Part shown: piece by piece, positions 8,646 through 17,654 of the stretch
How the letters are laid out: every line of letters starts with the position of its first letter
Numbering within the stretch: position 1 is the stretch's first letter
Assembly (NCBI GenBank): GCA_965249175.1
Contig: OZ252227.1
Span: 5,766,001-5,830,000, forward strand
Reading direction: 5' to 3'
DNA length: 64,000 nt
Source: CAZYFH01 sp965249175
GTDB taxonomy: Bacteria > Acidobacteriota > Vicinamibacteria > Vicinamibacterales > UBA8438
The notes under the pieces: model-generated
The model's input: the letters and a program-made list of their open reading frames with translations, nothing else
Databases searched by the model: none
Told to the model about the DNA's origin: nothing
Made by a program: the position numbers and the translations under genes

Positions 8646-10790
8646 CTAGGCGCGTTGACGTGCGGCGGCCTTCGCCACGAATCGCTGCACGACCGCGCGC
8701 TGTGCGGTACCCCAGCGGATCGGACGGGGCACCCCCTTGACGACCTTCACGACGAAGCGGCGGCCCGCCTCGGTTTCGAGACAGTGCCCGAGTAGGAGGT
8801 CGAGCGCCAGTTCCCCCTTGACGACCTGCGGGAGATACGTCATCGGCCAGTCGCCGCGGGCAAAGCGCACGGCGACCGCTCGCCTGAGCCGCTCGTTGTG
8901 ATCCCATTGCGGAAGGATGCGGGGCACACGCGTCTGGAGACGCGACCACGCGACGGCGCCGAGCCGTTGCTGACGCGCGGCGTCGTAGACCGGCTGGAAC
9001 GCGAGCACGGCGAGGCTCGCGGCTTCGGCCCCGCGGCGATCGAACGCGACAGCCAGCAGGAGTGCCTTGAAATCGACCGGCTCGGGGGCCAACGTGGCGG
9101 ACCGGGTGGCCGCGGTCAGCCATGTGTCGAGCGGGATCCGGGACACGTCGTCGGAGTCGGGGTCGAGCGCCTCGGCGATCACGGCGAGCGTCGCGGGATG
9201 CAAAGCGCCCTCACCGACCACGGGGGCGAGCAGGACGGCCGACTCGCGGCCGAGCGGCCGGATCCACGCCGGGTCGAGTCGTCGCGGGACGGGGTCGCTC
9301 TCCGCCAGCCAGGCCAGCACCGTCTCGGCCGCGGTCGCACCGAAATGCGTGACGACGTCGTCGGCGAGGTCGGTGCAGTTCGCCTCAAGCACCGCGCGCA
9401 CGATGCCGCCACGCGTCGCCTCGTCGATCTGTGCCGGATCGACCGACGTCACCGCAGCCCACAACGCCTGCCGCGCGGCGATCGGTACGGTCCAGACACC
9501 GGCCTTTGCGGCGAGGCCGACATTGCGCGCCACGGCGCGGCTCAAGAGGTCGCCGCCGGCCCCGGACAGCAGCGGACCGATCGCGACCTCCCCAAGGGGG
9601 TTCAGTCCGATCTCCAGCGCCGCCTGTGGGAGGCGCAGGGCAGTGGCGCTCTGCGTCTCGAGCAGACGCGCCGCCCGGTCGGCGACCGCCAGGCTGTCCG
9701 CGTCGAACGCGGCCGACACGCGGGAGATCGCGAGCGCGAGCAGCATGTCCGCTTCCGAGAGACCCGCGGGCCGCGGCTCGGGCGCTGCCACCCCACCGAA
9801 GAGCGCCAGCTTCAAGCGCGCGGCCGCTGCCGGGCTCGGGAACCGGTCGCCGACGAGCGCGACGAGACGCGTCGCCCGCCGGACACCGTCGCGTCTCAGT
9901 CCCTCGGCCGTCGTCACGCCGCCGAGCTCGACCTCGCCCGCGCGCAATTGCGTGTAGACCTCGGCCAGACGTGACAACCCTGCCCTGTTGGTGCTGGCGT
10001 CATCGCCAAACCGCCACAGGAACGCGCGGAGCGAGCGGTCGTGTGTCTCCGCGATCAGGTCGTCCACCGTCTCGCGCACCCACCCAGTAGATGGCACCGG
10101 CGGGGCGCTCCGACCGGCGTCGACCGTCGCGACCTCGTCGGACGGGGCCAGATCGCCGCTCCGCTCGCGCGACACCAGCTGGAGCGCGAACGGCGCGTCC
10201 TGGAGCCGGACGTCGCCGAGCGCCAACGTACAAAACGTGAAGCGCGCCCGGAGGCTGGGCCATTGCTGGAGCCAGCAGGCGAGCGCGAACGGCTCCGATG
10301 CTCCGCGGTCGTCCGTGATCACCCGAACGGACCGCGGCGCGACCGGGTCATACAGACTCGAGACGACCTGCGCGACCACGTCGGCCGAGACCAACGGGGC
10401 CGCATGCCGTGCGGACGCCATCTGCTCGTCGGGCAACTCGATCGGTGTCGAGTACGGCAGCCAGTCACCGCCGTCGGGCCGCCGAAACAGGTCGACCAGT
10501 GGCGCGACACCGTGAACGTCAGCCAGATCGGTGTCGGCGATCAGCAGCGTATGCGTCCACACCGAGCCGGCGCGCGTCACCTCGGTGGCGCTCCACGTAC
10601 TAGCCAGCGCGTAGAGCCCGGGTCGCACCGGGTACCCGGACAGGTAGGCGTCGAAGACCACGCCGCCGCCGTGGCCGGAGATGTCGCTCAGCAATGCGAG
10701 CGTGTGCTGTTCCTCGGTCGACAGGGGCGTCGAGGTGGCGAGGAGCCGATGTCCGTCGGCGTAGCCGTGGAGTGTCTGATGGACGATCAT
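8646..10790 (-). CDS. GTPase-associated protein 1 (GAP1-like)
   Basis: A 714-residue protein resembling GAP1 of the computationally described GTPase-associated systems. The N-terminal domain begins with the diagnostic HQTLHGYADGHRLL and continues with LLSDISGHGG, YLSGYPVRPGLYALASTW and VWTHTLLI. The rest is a long all-alpha middle and C-terminal region that ends in a basic tail. It is soluble, with no signal peptide or membrane helix. It is the last gene of a minus-strand operon GASH, DO-GTPase1, DO-GTPase2, GAP1, 24 nt after the GTPase stop. Unlike two of its partners it is intact. The biochemical role is not known; a scaffold or effector role in a conflict system is inferred from the family description. 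Confidence 0.8.
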   Translation of the reverse strand: MIVHQTLHGYADGHRLLATSTPLSTEEQHTLALLSDISGHGGGVVFDAYLSGYPVRPGLYALASTWSATEVTRAGSVWTHTLLIADTDLADVHGVAPLVDLFRRPDGGDWLPYSTPIELPDEQMASARHAAPLVSADVVAQVVSSLYDPVAPRSVRVITDDRGASEPFALACWLQQWPSLRARFTFCTLALGDVRLQDAPFALQLVSRERSGDLAPSDEVATVDAGRSAPPVPSTGWVRETVDDLIAETHDRSLRAFLWRFGDDASTNRAGLSRLAEVYTQLRAGEVELGGVTTAEGLRRDGVRRATRLVALVGDRFPSPAAAARLKLALFGGVAAPEPRPAGLSEADMLLALAISRVSAAFDADSLAVADRAARLLETQSATALRLPQAALEIGLNPLGEVAIGPLLSGAGGDLLSRAVARNVGLAAKAGVWTVPIAARQALWAAVTSVDPAQIDEATRGGIVRAVLEANCTDLADDVVTHFGATAAETVLAWLAESDPVPRRLDPAWIRPLGRESAVLLAPVVGEGALHPATLAVIAEALDPDSDDVSRIPLDTWLTAATRSATLAPEPVDFKALLLAVAFDRRGAEAASLAVLAFQPVYDAARQQRLGAVAWSRLQTRVPRILPQWDHNERLRRAVAVRFARGDWPMTYLPQVVKGELALDLLLGHCLETEAGRRFVVKVVKGVPRPIRWGTAQRAVVQRFVAKAAARQRA

Positions 10791-10814
10791 CGACGTCTGT
10801 CCGCGGCGGGCGCG

Positions 10815-11634
10815 TTACTGACTCATCAGCCAGCGGATCGGCGCGCTGAGATCGTGGGGCTGGCATTCGGGCCCCACGATCTTGACCCGCTCCCATGGTT
10901 CGACCTTCGCGAGCAGCTCGGCCCGTTGCGCGTCGAGATCCCCACCCTGCGCGCTGACACCGAACACGCGGCTCGGGAACCGGTCCTCGTTCGTCCAGAG
11001 ATACTGATGGAGCAGTGGCAGCGTATGGGCAAGCCAGTGATTCGGTGGTAGGTGATGATCGGCCGCGCGGTCCCACGCCGAGACGAGGACGGACACGGGA
11101 CAGCGCTCGACCGCGAAGGGCCGGCGACGGAGCGCCTGGAGCATCTCGACGAGCTGCACCTGGGTACCGACGACCTGCGGCTGCCAGGCTCGTGCGGTGC
11201 CGTCGCCTACACCATCCACCGGAGAGCCCTCGATCACAGGAGCGTTATCGAGCGTCAGCGGGTTGATGAATAGCAGCACCCCTAGCGCCCCCTGCGCGAG
11301 CGCAACATAGTCGCCGCTCGCTCGGCCGAGCTCCCACTGATCGGTGAAAAGACTCACCGGACGGGTCGGGCACGATCAGCTCGGTGGCGGCGCTCCCGTC
11401 GGCCTCGACCAGGCGCATGCGAACCACCGCTTCTTGGCCGCGCCGCGTCCGTTCAATCGGCTGGCAGCTGCCCCAGGCGTCGCGGATGCGATTGAGATAG
11501 CCCTGGTCACCGTGGACCTCGGACAACCGCAGCGCGCCGGGCACCTGCCCGCTTTCGAGAACGTGCCACAGCGCGGCGAGAAAGGTCGTCTTCCCGGCGG
11601 CGGGCAACCCGATCACGAGCTGTTTACGGTCCAT
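10815..11634 (-). pseudogene. DO-GTPase2-like P-loop GTPase, one frameshift
   Basis: A P-loop NTPase of about 272 residues resembling double-GTPase 2 of GTPase-associated systems. It starts at ATG 11634 with Walker A (LVIGLPAAGKTTFLAALWHV), then has the region ending in the switch-like strand LIVPDPSGES. There the frame breaks: a run of four T (AAAA at 11347-11350 on the plus strand) has one base too many. With one T removed the protein reads on as PSGESFTDQWELGRA and continues with GVLLFINPLTL, VSVLVSAWDR and HDLSAPIRWLM. Only one lesion is seen and the rest is well conserved, so this may be an active gene with a sequence error. The start overlaps the end of DO-GTPase1 by 11 nt, as in a translationally coupled operon. 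Confidence 0.72.
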
Positions 11635-12625
11635 CGGTCGGCGGCGGGGACGGCTGGGCCGTGTGCGGGCCGGCATCCCCCGACACGGTGCCGACCATGG
11701 CCGAGGGTGGTCGGAACCGATCGATCTCGCGATGTAGGAGCGGGACGGTGAGCGCAGCGGGACGCTGTGGCCTGAAGCCTGCGTCCTCGACCCACGCGGG
11801 AAACAGCTCGGCGAGTCCGTACCCGGGCGGCAGTGTGCTGCCGGGTGCCGGCCGCTCGGCCGTCCGTCCGAAGCGCAGTGTGCCGACGCGGTCCCTGAAG
11901 TCGTCCCGGAGTCGGTGCGAGAGTCGATCAAGGCTGGCGGTCGCATCGGCACGCGTGGTCAGGTCGAGCGCCTCGACCGCGTCCCACTTCATCACGACGA
12001 CGTCGATCCGGCCGCTGGGACCGACCATGCGGGTATCGCAGGCGCGCCGCAAAAAGTCGCGCACGGCGGCGGTCACCGCAAACCGGCGTGTCGGATTGGC
12101 CAACTGCGCGCCATCGACGCCGAGGACGAGTCGGTCCGCGCGCTTGAGCATGCCCAGCCGCGTCATCGCCTCGGAAGAGTCCTTCGCCCTCTGGAACGAC
12201 ACGCCGTCGATCTCCGTCAGCAGCAGGTCGCGTGACGGTGCCGTCAGATCCGCTCGACGGACGCGGAGGTGCAGCAACGCCGGCGGCACGGTCGGCGGCG
12301 TCGGCTCCATACGCGGCTGCGCCAGACCCGACGCGACACGCGTGGGGTGGCATCGTCGTTCGAACCCGACGAGGGTCTCGGAGCCGGCAAAGCAGTACTC
12401 GCCGAACGCGGGCACGCGCAGAAATCGTTCGTAGAGTCCGGTCAGCAGACTGGTCTTGCCGCAGCCGCTGGGTGCGCCGATCACCACCACCCGCGTCAAC
12501 CGTGCCGCGGTGATGCGGGCGGCACTCGTCGGGTCGAGGTCCACCGAGCGCGGGAGCTCGACGAACCCACCGGCCGGCCGATCGCCACCGGTCATGCCGT
12601 CGGCCGGCCGATCGCCATCAGTCAT
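11624..12625 (-). CDS. DO-GTPase1-like P-loop GTPase
   Basis: A 333-residue P-loop GTPase resembling double-GTPase 1, partner of the next gene. Walker A is VVVIGAPSGCGKTSLLTGLY, near residues 46-65. It is followed by FAGSETLVGFERRCHPTR, LLLTEIDGVSFQRAKDS (the position of the family's Asp-x-Ser-Gly-Glu-like switch), RADRLVLGVDGAQLAN and a late strand VVVMKWDAV where GTPases carry the base-specificity residues. The two possible starts, ATG 12625 and ATG 12595, were created by a 30-bp tandem duplication, giving the repetitive N-terminus MTDGDRPADGMTGGDRPAGG. The start lies 4 nt after the GASH stop. No lesion is seen in this gene. Confidence 0.78.
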   Translation of the reverse strand: MTDGDRPADGMTGGDRPAGGFVELPRSVDLDPTSAARITAARLTRVVVIGAPSGCGKTSLLTGLYERFLRVPAFGEYCFAGSETLVGFERRCHPTRVASGLAQPRMEPTPPTVPPALLHLRVRRADLTAPSRDLLLTEIDGVSFQRAKDSSEAMTRLGMLKRADRLVLGVDGAQLANPTRRFAVTAAVRDFLRRACDTRMVGPSGRIDVVVMKWDAVEALDLTTRADATASLDRLSHRLRDDFRDRVGTLRFGRTAERPAPGSTLPPGYGLAELFPAWVEDAGFRPQRPAALTVPLLHREIDRFRPPSAMVGTVSGDAGPHTAQPSPPPTDGP

Positions 12626-12630
12626 GCCGT
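12571..12630. repeat. 30-bp tandem duplication at a gene start
   Basis: Two adjacent 30-bp units (12571-12600 and 12601-12630) differ at two bases. Each carries an in-frame ATG for DO-GTPase1 on the minus strand, and the distal copy abuts the GASH stop codon. The duplication adds ten residues to the GTPase N-terminus or supplies a spare start. Confidence 0.75.
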
Positions 12631-13713
12631 CATGCGCGCGCCGGGATCACGGAGACCAGCAGGTGCTCGTAGTACGACTGGAGCGCCAGATCGATCGGGT
12701 CACGCACGATACGCGTGCTGATGCCGGTCAATTCCTCGACGGCCTCGACCCACGCGTCCGCGTGCGGACCTCGCTCGCCCGCTGCGCGGCAATCAAGGTC
12801 GGGCACAGGTCCCCATGGAGAGCGACAATGTCACTCGCCGACCAGACCGCGAGCCAGTCACCCGGTGCTTGCTGGATCGCGTCAGCCAGCGTCACGCGCA
12901 TCCTGGTGCCGGTCCCCGCGCCACGCAGGACGCGATCCAGGATGGCCCGAGCCGAGACGGGACCCGGTGGGACGGTGACGAGCGCGGCGAGCTCCTTCGC
13001 CGCGATAAGGGGGGCGCTGAAGATCGCGGCTAAACCCGGAGAACGCCCACCAGAAGATGTCGGACTCCTCGGCGAGCAGCTTCAGTCGCTGATTGAGGGC
13101 GCCGGCGGCGGACTCCCCGAACGCCGAGAGCGCGGCGAGCGCTTCGCGCATCGTCTCACCGGCGGCCGCCGCGTCGATGGTCCCCCGCGGCTGCAGCTCG
13201 ATCCGGCCCTCAGGGGTGTAGGTCACCATGTAGTGCTTGGTCGCCTTCCCCAGGTCTGGCGCGTTGAGCTCGACCTCGCGCGCCATCGCGCGCAGCGCCG
13301 CCGAGCGCTCGAGCCGATACTGCCGTGCGCGGTTGACGAAGAAGGGGAACGACTCCATCCGCCGACTCCCGGAGTAGTCGGCGCACACCATGGCCAGCGC
13401 GGTGACGTCGGCGCGTCTGCTTCCGCCCTGCTCGATGATGGCGCCGGCCGCCGACCCGGCCAGGAGGGACACCTCGAGGTCGTTGCCGCTCATCGCGAAC
13501 GCCGCGTCCGCCGCCTTGAACGGCTCGCGGAACGCCTCGTCGAAGCCCTCGCTCCGCGAGGGCAGCCCATGAAACATGGCGGACAGTGTCGAGCACAGCG
13601 CCGGTCGTCGGTGCCTCGATCAAGGCCTCGATCGCGGTCCACCGGTTCGTCAACAGATCCGTGCTCGGCTCGACCCCCGCGGCACGATACCAGTCTGCGA
13701 AACGCTTGTGCAT
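12630..13713 (-). pseudogene. GASH-like all-helical protein, three frameshifts
   Basis: A predicted all-alpha protein of about 360 residues matching the GTPase-associated system all-helical (GASH) family, first gene of the operon. It starts at ATG 13713 (MHKRFADWYRAAGV). Three frame changes are needed to read it through: near 13578, switching to MFHGLPSRSEGFDEAFREPF; at a run of six G (13009-13014), where removing one base gives SRDLQRPLIAAKEL; and near 12771, switching to GPHADAWVEAVEELTGISTR and ending VSVIPARA. All three segments are conserved at protein level, so decay must be very recent or the lesions are consensus errors. No catalytic motif is seen. The gene is divergent from the propeller gene at 13820. 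Confidence 0.7.
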
Positions 13714-13787
13714 CGGGCCGCAGTATAGCAGCGGGCGGGGCGCCGTCCGGTCGTCCGCACGCGCGCCGCTGCGACGACCCAACGTTC

Positions 13788-13793
13788 TATAAT
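13788..13793 (+). promoter_or_regulatory. Candidate -10 box TATAAT
   Basis: A perfect TATAAT lies 26 nt before the ATG at 13820, in the short divergent gap. No good TTGACA-like box is found at 16-18 bp spacing, so the -35 contact is weak or absent. Confidence 0.5.
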
Positions 13794-13819
13794 CGGGCTC
13801 TCCATCGACCCGCAGACCA

Positions 13820-15172
13820 ATGCGAACCCAAGCGCTCGTCGTTCTCCTTTCGTCCCTTCCCGTGGTCGCGGCTGGCCAGCCGAGCGTCCCGGAAGGGGAC
13901 TGGCCGTCGTTCCGCGGACGACACGCGAGCGGCGTCGCCGACGGACAGCACCTACCGGACACCTGGGACGTTGCGGACGGCGACAACGTCCTCTGGACGA
14001 CGACCATCCCGGGTCTTGGGCATTCGAGCCCGGTGGTGTGGAGAAACCGCGTATTCGTCACGTCCGCAATCAGCGGCGACCCGGATGCGTCCGCCAAACC
14101 CGGGCTGTACGGCGCGGGAACGTCGTCAACGGACCGCACGTCCCACCGCTGGTCGGTGTACGCGCTCGACACGCGGACGGGCGACCTCGTCTGGGAAGCG
14201 CTCGCGGCCGAGGCGGTGCCTATCGACAGACGACACCTCAAGAATACCTACGCGAGCTCGACCCCTGTGACCGACGGGCGCTACGTGGTGGCGTTCTTTG
14301 GATCGCAAGGGCTCCATGCCTTTGACATGGACGGCACGCTGGCGTGGTCGAAGGACCTGGGACGACTCGACACGGGCGCGTATGACGTGCCGGCGTATGA
14401 GTGGGGCACGGCCAGCTCGCCGATCATCTTCGATGACCTCGTCATCGTGCAGTGCGACACGCAAGGCGACTCGTTCCTGATCGCGGTCGATATCCGTTCA
14501 GGCGACACGGTCTGGCGCGCGACACGCGACGAGCTACCGTCGTGGGGGACGCCGACCGTCTACGAGAGCGACACGCACGTCGAGTTGGTCACGAACGGGT
14601 CCAACGGCATCCGGGGCTACGACCCGCGCACCGGCAACGAGCTGTGGCGACTGGGCGGGAGCTCTAAAATCACCGCGCCGACCCCGGTGGTCGCCGACAA
14701 TCTCATCGTCGTCGCGAGCGGACGCGCGCCGGAAGCGCCGATCTTCGCCATTCGACCAGGTGCCACCGGCGACATCACGCTCGGGGAGGGGCAGCAGTCA
14801 AACGCGTTCGTCGCGTGGCATCGTGGCCGCCGCGGCCCCTACATGCCGACACCGCTCGTCTACCGCGACGTCCTCTATAGCCTGAACAACCCGGGCATCT
14901 TCGATGCGTATGACGTCGAGAGCGGCGAGGAGATCTACCGGCGGCGGCTCCCGCACGCTGGCCTTGGCTTCAGCGCCTCGCCGGTGGCGGCCGACGGAAA
15001 GATCTATCTCGCTAGTGAGGACGGCGCCATCTTCGTCATCCGCGCCGGTCCTCGGTTCGCGCTGGTCGCCACGAACGACATGGGCGAGCCACTCCTGGCC
15101 ACACCCGCGCTCGCCGGCGGAGCCATGTATGTGCGTGGATCCCGGCATCTGTTCGCTATCGGTCGACACTGA
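13820..15172 (+). CDS. Secreted PQQ-like beta-propeller protein
   Basis: A 450-residue exported protein with a cleavable signal peptide (about residues 1-19, ending VVAAGQ). It is built of PQQ/WD-like beta-propeller blades, with recurrent motifs WSVYALDTRTGDLVWE, LIAVDIRSGDTVWRA, IRGYDPRTGNELWRL and FDAYDVESGEEIYRR. The opening DWPSFRGRHASGVADG is common in planctomycete and acidobacterial outer-compartment propeller proteins. No haem motif or quinoprotein active-site signature is visible, so a scaffold or binding role is as likely as a dehydrogenase. It is followed 15 nt later by the dioxygenase gene. Confidence 0.8.
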   Translation: MRTQALVVLLSSLPVVAAGQPSVPEGDWPSFRGRHASGVADGQHLPDTWDVADGDNVLWTTTIPGLGHSSPVVWRNRVFVTSAISGDPDASAKPGLYGAGTSSTDRTSHRWSVYALDTRTGDLVWEALAAEAVPIDRRHLKNTYASSTPVTDGRYVVAFFGSQGLHAFDMDGTLAWSKDLGRLDTGAYDVPAYEWGTASSPIIFDDLVIVQCDTQGDSFLIAVDIRSGDTVWRATRDELPSWGTPTVYESDTHVELVTNGSNGIRGYDPRTGNELWRLGGSSKITAPTPVVADNLIVVASGRAPEAPIFAIRPGATGDITLGEGQQSNAFVAWHRGRRGPYMPTPLVYRDVLYSLNNPGIFDAYDVESGEEIYRRRLPHAGLGFSASPVAADGKIYLASEDGAIFVIRAGPRFALVATNDMGEPLLATPALAGGAMYVRGSRHLFAIGRH

Positions 15173-15187
15173 TTCGGAGAGGGAGCG

Positions 15188-16024
15188 ATGCCCACGACGA
15201 CGATTCGCGTGACACCGGTGTCGCTGGTCATCGGCGCCGAGATCTCCGGTGTGGACCTGCGGGAGCCGCTCGACGACGACACACTCGCCGGGATCGAAGC
15301 GGCTTGGGGCACGCATCTTGTGCTGTTCTTTCGCGACCAGGATCTGACGCTGGACCAGCACAAGGCCGTCGGACGTCGTTTCGGCGAGCTGCACATCCAC
15401 CCCGCGGCGCCGAAGGACGCCGAGCACCCGGAGATCCTGGTCGTGCATGGCGATGCCACGGTCGAATTCGTCGCCGGCAGCCTCTGGCATTCCGATGTCT
15501 CGTGCGACGCCGAGCCGCCCATGGGCAGCATGCTGCGTATCGAGCAGGTGCCGTCGTCGGGCGGCGACACGCTGTTCGCGAGCATGTACGCGGCGTTCGA
15601 GGCGTTGTCAGACCGGATGCAGGACATTCTCGTCGGGCTGACGGCGGTGCACGAGGGCGAGCAGTACTACCGGGGCCGATACGGCAAAGGCATTCTCCGC
15701 GACAGCGACTACCCATCGGCGGAGCATCCGGTCATACGGACGCATCCGGTCACCGGGCGGCAAGCGCTCTACGTCAACGAAGGCTTCACCACGCGGGTCA
15801 AAGAGCTGTCGCCGGGCGAGAGCGAGGCGCTCCTCGGGTTTCTGTTCCGGCACTGCGCGAAGCCGGAGTTCCACTGCCGCTTCCAGTGGCGCAAGAACTC
15901 CATCGCGTTCTGGGACAACCGATGCGCGCAGCACCTGGCCATCTGGGACTACTACCCGGAAACACGGCACGGGTACCGCGTGACGATCAAGGGCGACCGC
16001 CCGTTCTATCGGGCGAGTACTTAG
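15188..16024 (+). CDS. TauD/TfdA-family Fe(II)/2-oxoglutarate dioxygenase
   Basis: A 278-residue dioxygenase of the taurine/alpha-ketoglutarate family. The metal triad is readable: His101 and Asp103 in GSLWHSDVSC and the distal His261 in PETRHGYRV, with the 2-oxoglutarate-binding Arg nearby. Other landmarks are the N-terminal GAEISGVDLREPLDDDTLAG and GGDTLFASMYAAFEAL. The ATG follows a purine-rich site (GAGAGGGAGCG). It hydroxylates a small substrate, possibly sulfonate- or carboxylate-bearing, with release of CO2 and succinate; the substrate cannot be read from sequence. The stop overlaps the stop of the convergent transporter gene by 4 nt. Confidence 0.88.
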   Translation: MPTTTIRVTPVSLVIGAEISGVDLREPLDDDTLAGIEAAWGTHLVLFFRDQDLTLDQHKAVGRRFGELHIHPAAPKDAEHPEILVVHGDATVEFVAGSLWHSDVSCDAEPPMGSMLRIEQVPSSGGDTLFASMYAAFEALSDRMQDILVGLTAVHEGEQYYRGRYGKGILRDSDYPSAEHPVIRTHPVTGRQALYVNEGFTTRVKELSPGESEALLGFLFRHCAKPEFHCRFQWRKNSIAFWDNRCAQHLAIWDYYPETRHGYRVTIKGDRPFYRAST

Positions 16025-17505
16025 GCGGGGCTTCGCCCACTCAACAGGTTGACGGCGAGGATCGACGCCGTCACGCAGAACGCGGCGGCCACCGTCATCA
16101 CGACGCCCACCTTCGCCATGTCACGAATCGAGAAGTAGCCGGCCGAGTACGGCAGCACGTTCGTCGGGCTCTCGGTGACGAGAATAAACGCCAGCGACGA
16201 CGTGAACGCGGCGGGCGCGGCGATGGTCCAGACGTCGAGCTCCAGCACCTGGGCGAGCGCGATGAGGATGGGCATGATGATCGTGCCCGTGACCGTGTTG
16301 CTCGAGAAGAGCAAGTGCAGTGAGGCGACCACGAGCACGATGACGAACGGTTGCGCGGCCGTCGGCACGACGCCCAGGCGTCCGAGCAGCACCTGCGCCA
16401 GCCAGCTCGCCGCGCCGGTCTCGAACACCATCACCCCGAGTGACAGCCCCGCGACGATCAGGATCACGCCGCCCCAGTCCATGTCCTGCTGGGCCTCCTT
16501 CCAGGTTTGCACCTCGAGACCGGGCAGAAACAGCAGCAGCCCGCCGAGCAGGGCGACCGCCTGAATCGGCGGATCGATGCGCCCGCCGGTGAGCTCGGCC
16601 AGCAGCGGTGTGGCCAGCCACGTGCCGATGGTGAGGCCGAAGACGATCAGGGTCCAGATCTCGAGCCGGCTCGGGCGGCCGAGCGCGCGCGCACGGCGCG
16701 CGATGTCGTCGCTCGAGAGCGGCAACCGCGCCAGCTCCGGCGGGAACGCCCACAGCAGAATCCGCCAGGCGAGCGGGATCATCAGGAGTGCCGCCGGCAC
16801 GCCGTACGCCATCCATCGGAGAAACGAGATCTCCAGGCCCGCAAGCTCCCTGAGGTATCCGACCGCCGCGAGGTTGGCGCCGGTGCCCGCCGGCGTCGCG
16901 ATGCCGCCGATCAGCGGACCAAACGCGCACGCGATCATCAACGCGCGCCCGAAGTTACTCTCCCGCGGCTTCAGTCCGGCGTCACGCAGCACGCCGACGC
17001 CGAGCGGCAGCAGCAGGGCGGCCACGGCCATGTCGGTAATCCACATTGACAGCAGCGCCCCGACCGACAGGAATCCGAGGAGAACGCGGTCCGTGCGTGT
17101 CCCCACGGCCCGAAGCACCTGCAGCACCAGTCGACTCCCCAGCCCCGAGCGGGTGAAACCGGTGGAGAGAAGGAGCACCCCGATGAAGAAGGTAATGAGG
17201 GGATTCCCGAAGCCGGCGCGAACGACGGTCGCGTAATCGGCGATCCCGAGCACCGGGATCAGCACCAGGACGAAGAGCGACGTGACGGCGAAGGGGATCG
17301 CCTCGGTGACCCACAGGGTGATAGCGAACGTCAGGATCGCCAGACACGCTTTGCCGTCGATGGTCAGCGCGACGACATCATCGCCCCGCACGATGGCCGC
17401 CGGGACAGGCAACGCATGCACAATCAACATCAACCCGACCGCCAGGAGCATGACGAGCGCGCCCCTGCGGGCCTTGATCGAGCTTGCGTCGCGAGTGACG
17501 GGCAT
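16021..17505 (-). CDS. DASS (SLC13) anion/sodium symporter
   Basis: A 494-residue inner-membrane transporter of the divalent anion:sodium symporter family, with about 11-12 hydrophobic segments. The repeated substrate/Na+ signatures appear as SMWITDMAVAALLLPLGVGV in the first half and LLFSSNTVTGTIIMPILIAL in the second. Other family landmarks are WVTEAIPFAVTSLFVLVLIP and GGIATPAGTGANLAAVGYL. Likely substrates are sulfate, phosphate or C4-dicarboxylates. It is divergent from the cation-chloride transporter gene across a palindrome. Its last codons overlap a short copy of the GGGGCTTCGCCC hairpin. Confidence 0.9.
   Translation of the reverse strand: MPVTRDASSIKARRGALVMLLAVGLMLIVHALPVPAAIVRGDDVVALTIDGKACLAILTFAITLWVTEAIPFAVTSLFVLVLIPVLGIADYATVVRAGFGNPLITFFIGVLLLSTGFTRSGLGSRLVLQVLRAVGTRTDRVLLGFLSVGALLSMWITDMAVAALLLPLGVGVLRDAGLKPRESNFGRALMIACAFGPLIGGIATPAGTGANLAAVGYLRELAGLEISFLRWMAYGVPAALLMIPLAWRILLWAFPPELARLPLSSDDIARRARALGRPSRLEIWTLIVFGLTIGTWLATPLLAELTGGRIDPPIQAVALLGGLLLFLPGLEVQTWKEAQQDMDWGGVILIVAGLSLGVMVFETGAASWLAQVLLGRLGVVPTAAQPFVIVLVVASLHLLFSSNTVTGTIIMPILIALAQVLELDVWTIAAPAAFTSSLAFILVTESPTNVLPYSAGYFSIRDMAKVGVVMTVAAAFCVTASILAVNLLSGRSPA
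16027..16038. repeat. Hairpin core of the dispersed repeat
   Basis: GGGGCTTCGCCC sits at the meeting point of two convergent genes, inside the last codons of the transporter gene. It has the same core as the repeats at 6926, 8506 and 39526, and may help terminate both transcripts. Confidence 0.45.
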
Positions 17506-17575
17506 CAGTGGGTCGAGATCCTATCGCAGCTCCCCGCACACGTCCGGTGCAAGACTGCCGCACTTTGTGGGCGTC

Positions 17576-17597
17576 TATAGTTGACCGACCAACTATA
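17576..17597. promoter_or_regulatory. 8-bp palindrome in a divergent promoter region
   Basis: TATAGTTG and CAACTATA flank a 6-nt centre, between the starts of two divergent transporters (17505 and 17655). This AT-rich symmetric site in GC-rich DNA looks like an operator that could control both genes. A TTTTTCTC tract follows. Confidence 0.5.
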
Positions 17598-17654
17598 TTA
17601 GTTTTTCTCAGTGTTCTTGGACGCGATTGACCTCCAGCATAATCGCGGTGGAAC

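Noticed and set aside
11340..11360. Programmed frameshifting in DO-GTPase2
   Set aside because: TCTTTTC is not a known slippery signal and no downstream structure is evident; neighbouring GASH has unrelated breaks, so an indel is simpler.
12456..14270. A 604-codon plus-strand open frame over the GASH gene
   Set aside because: Composition is that of a shadow frame, and GASH protein conservation is on the other strand despite its frameshifts.
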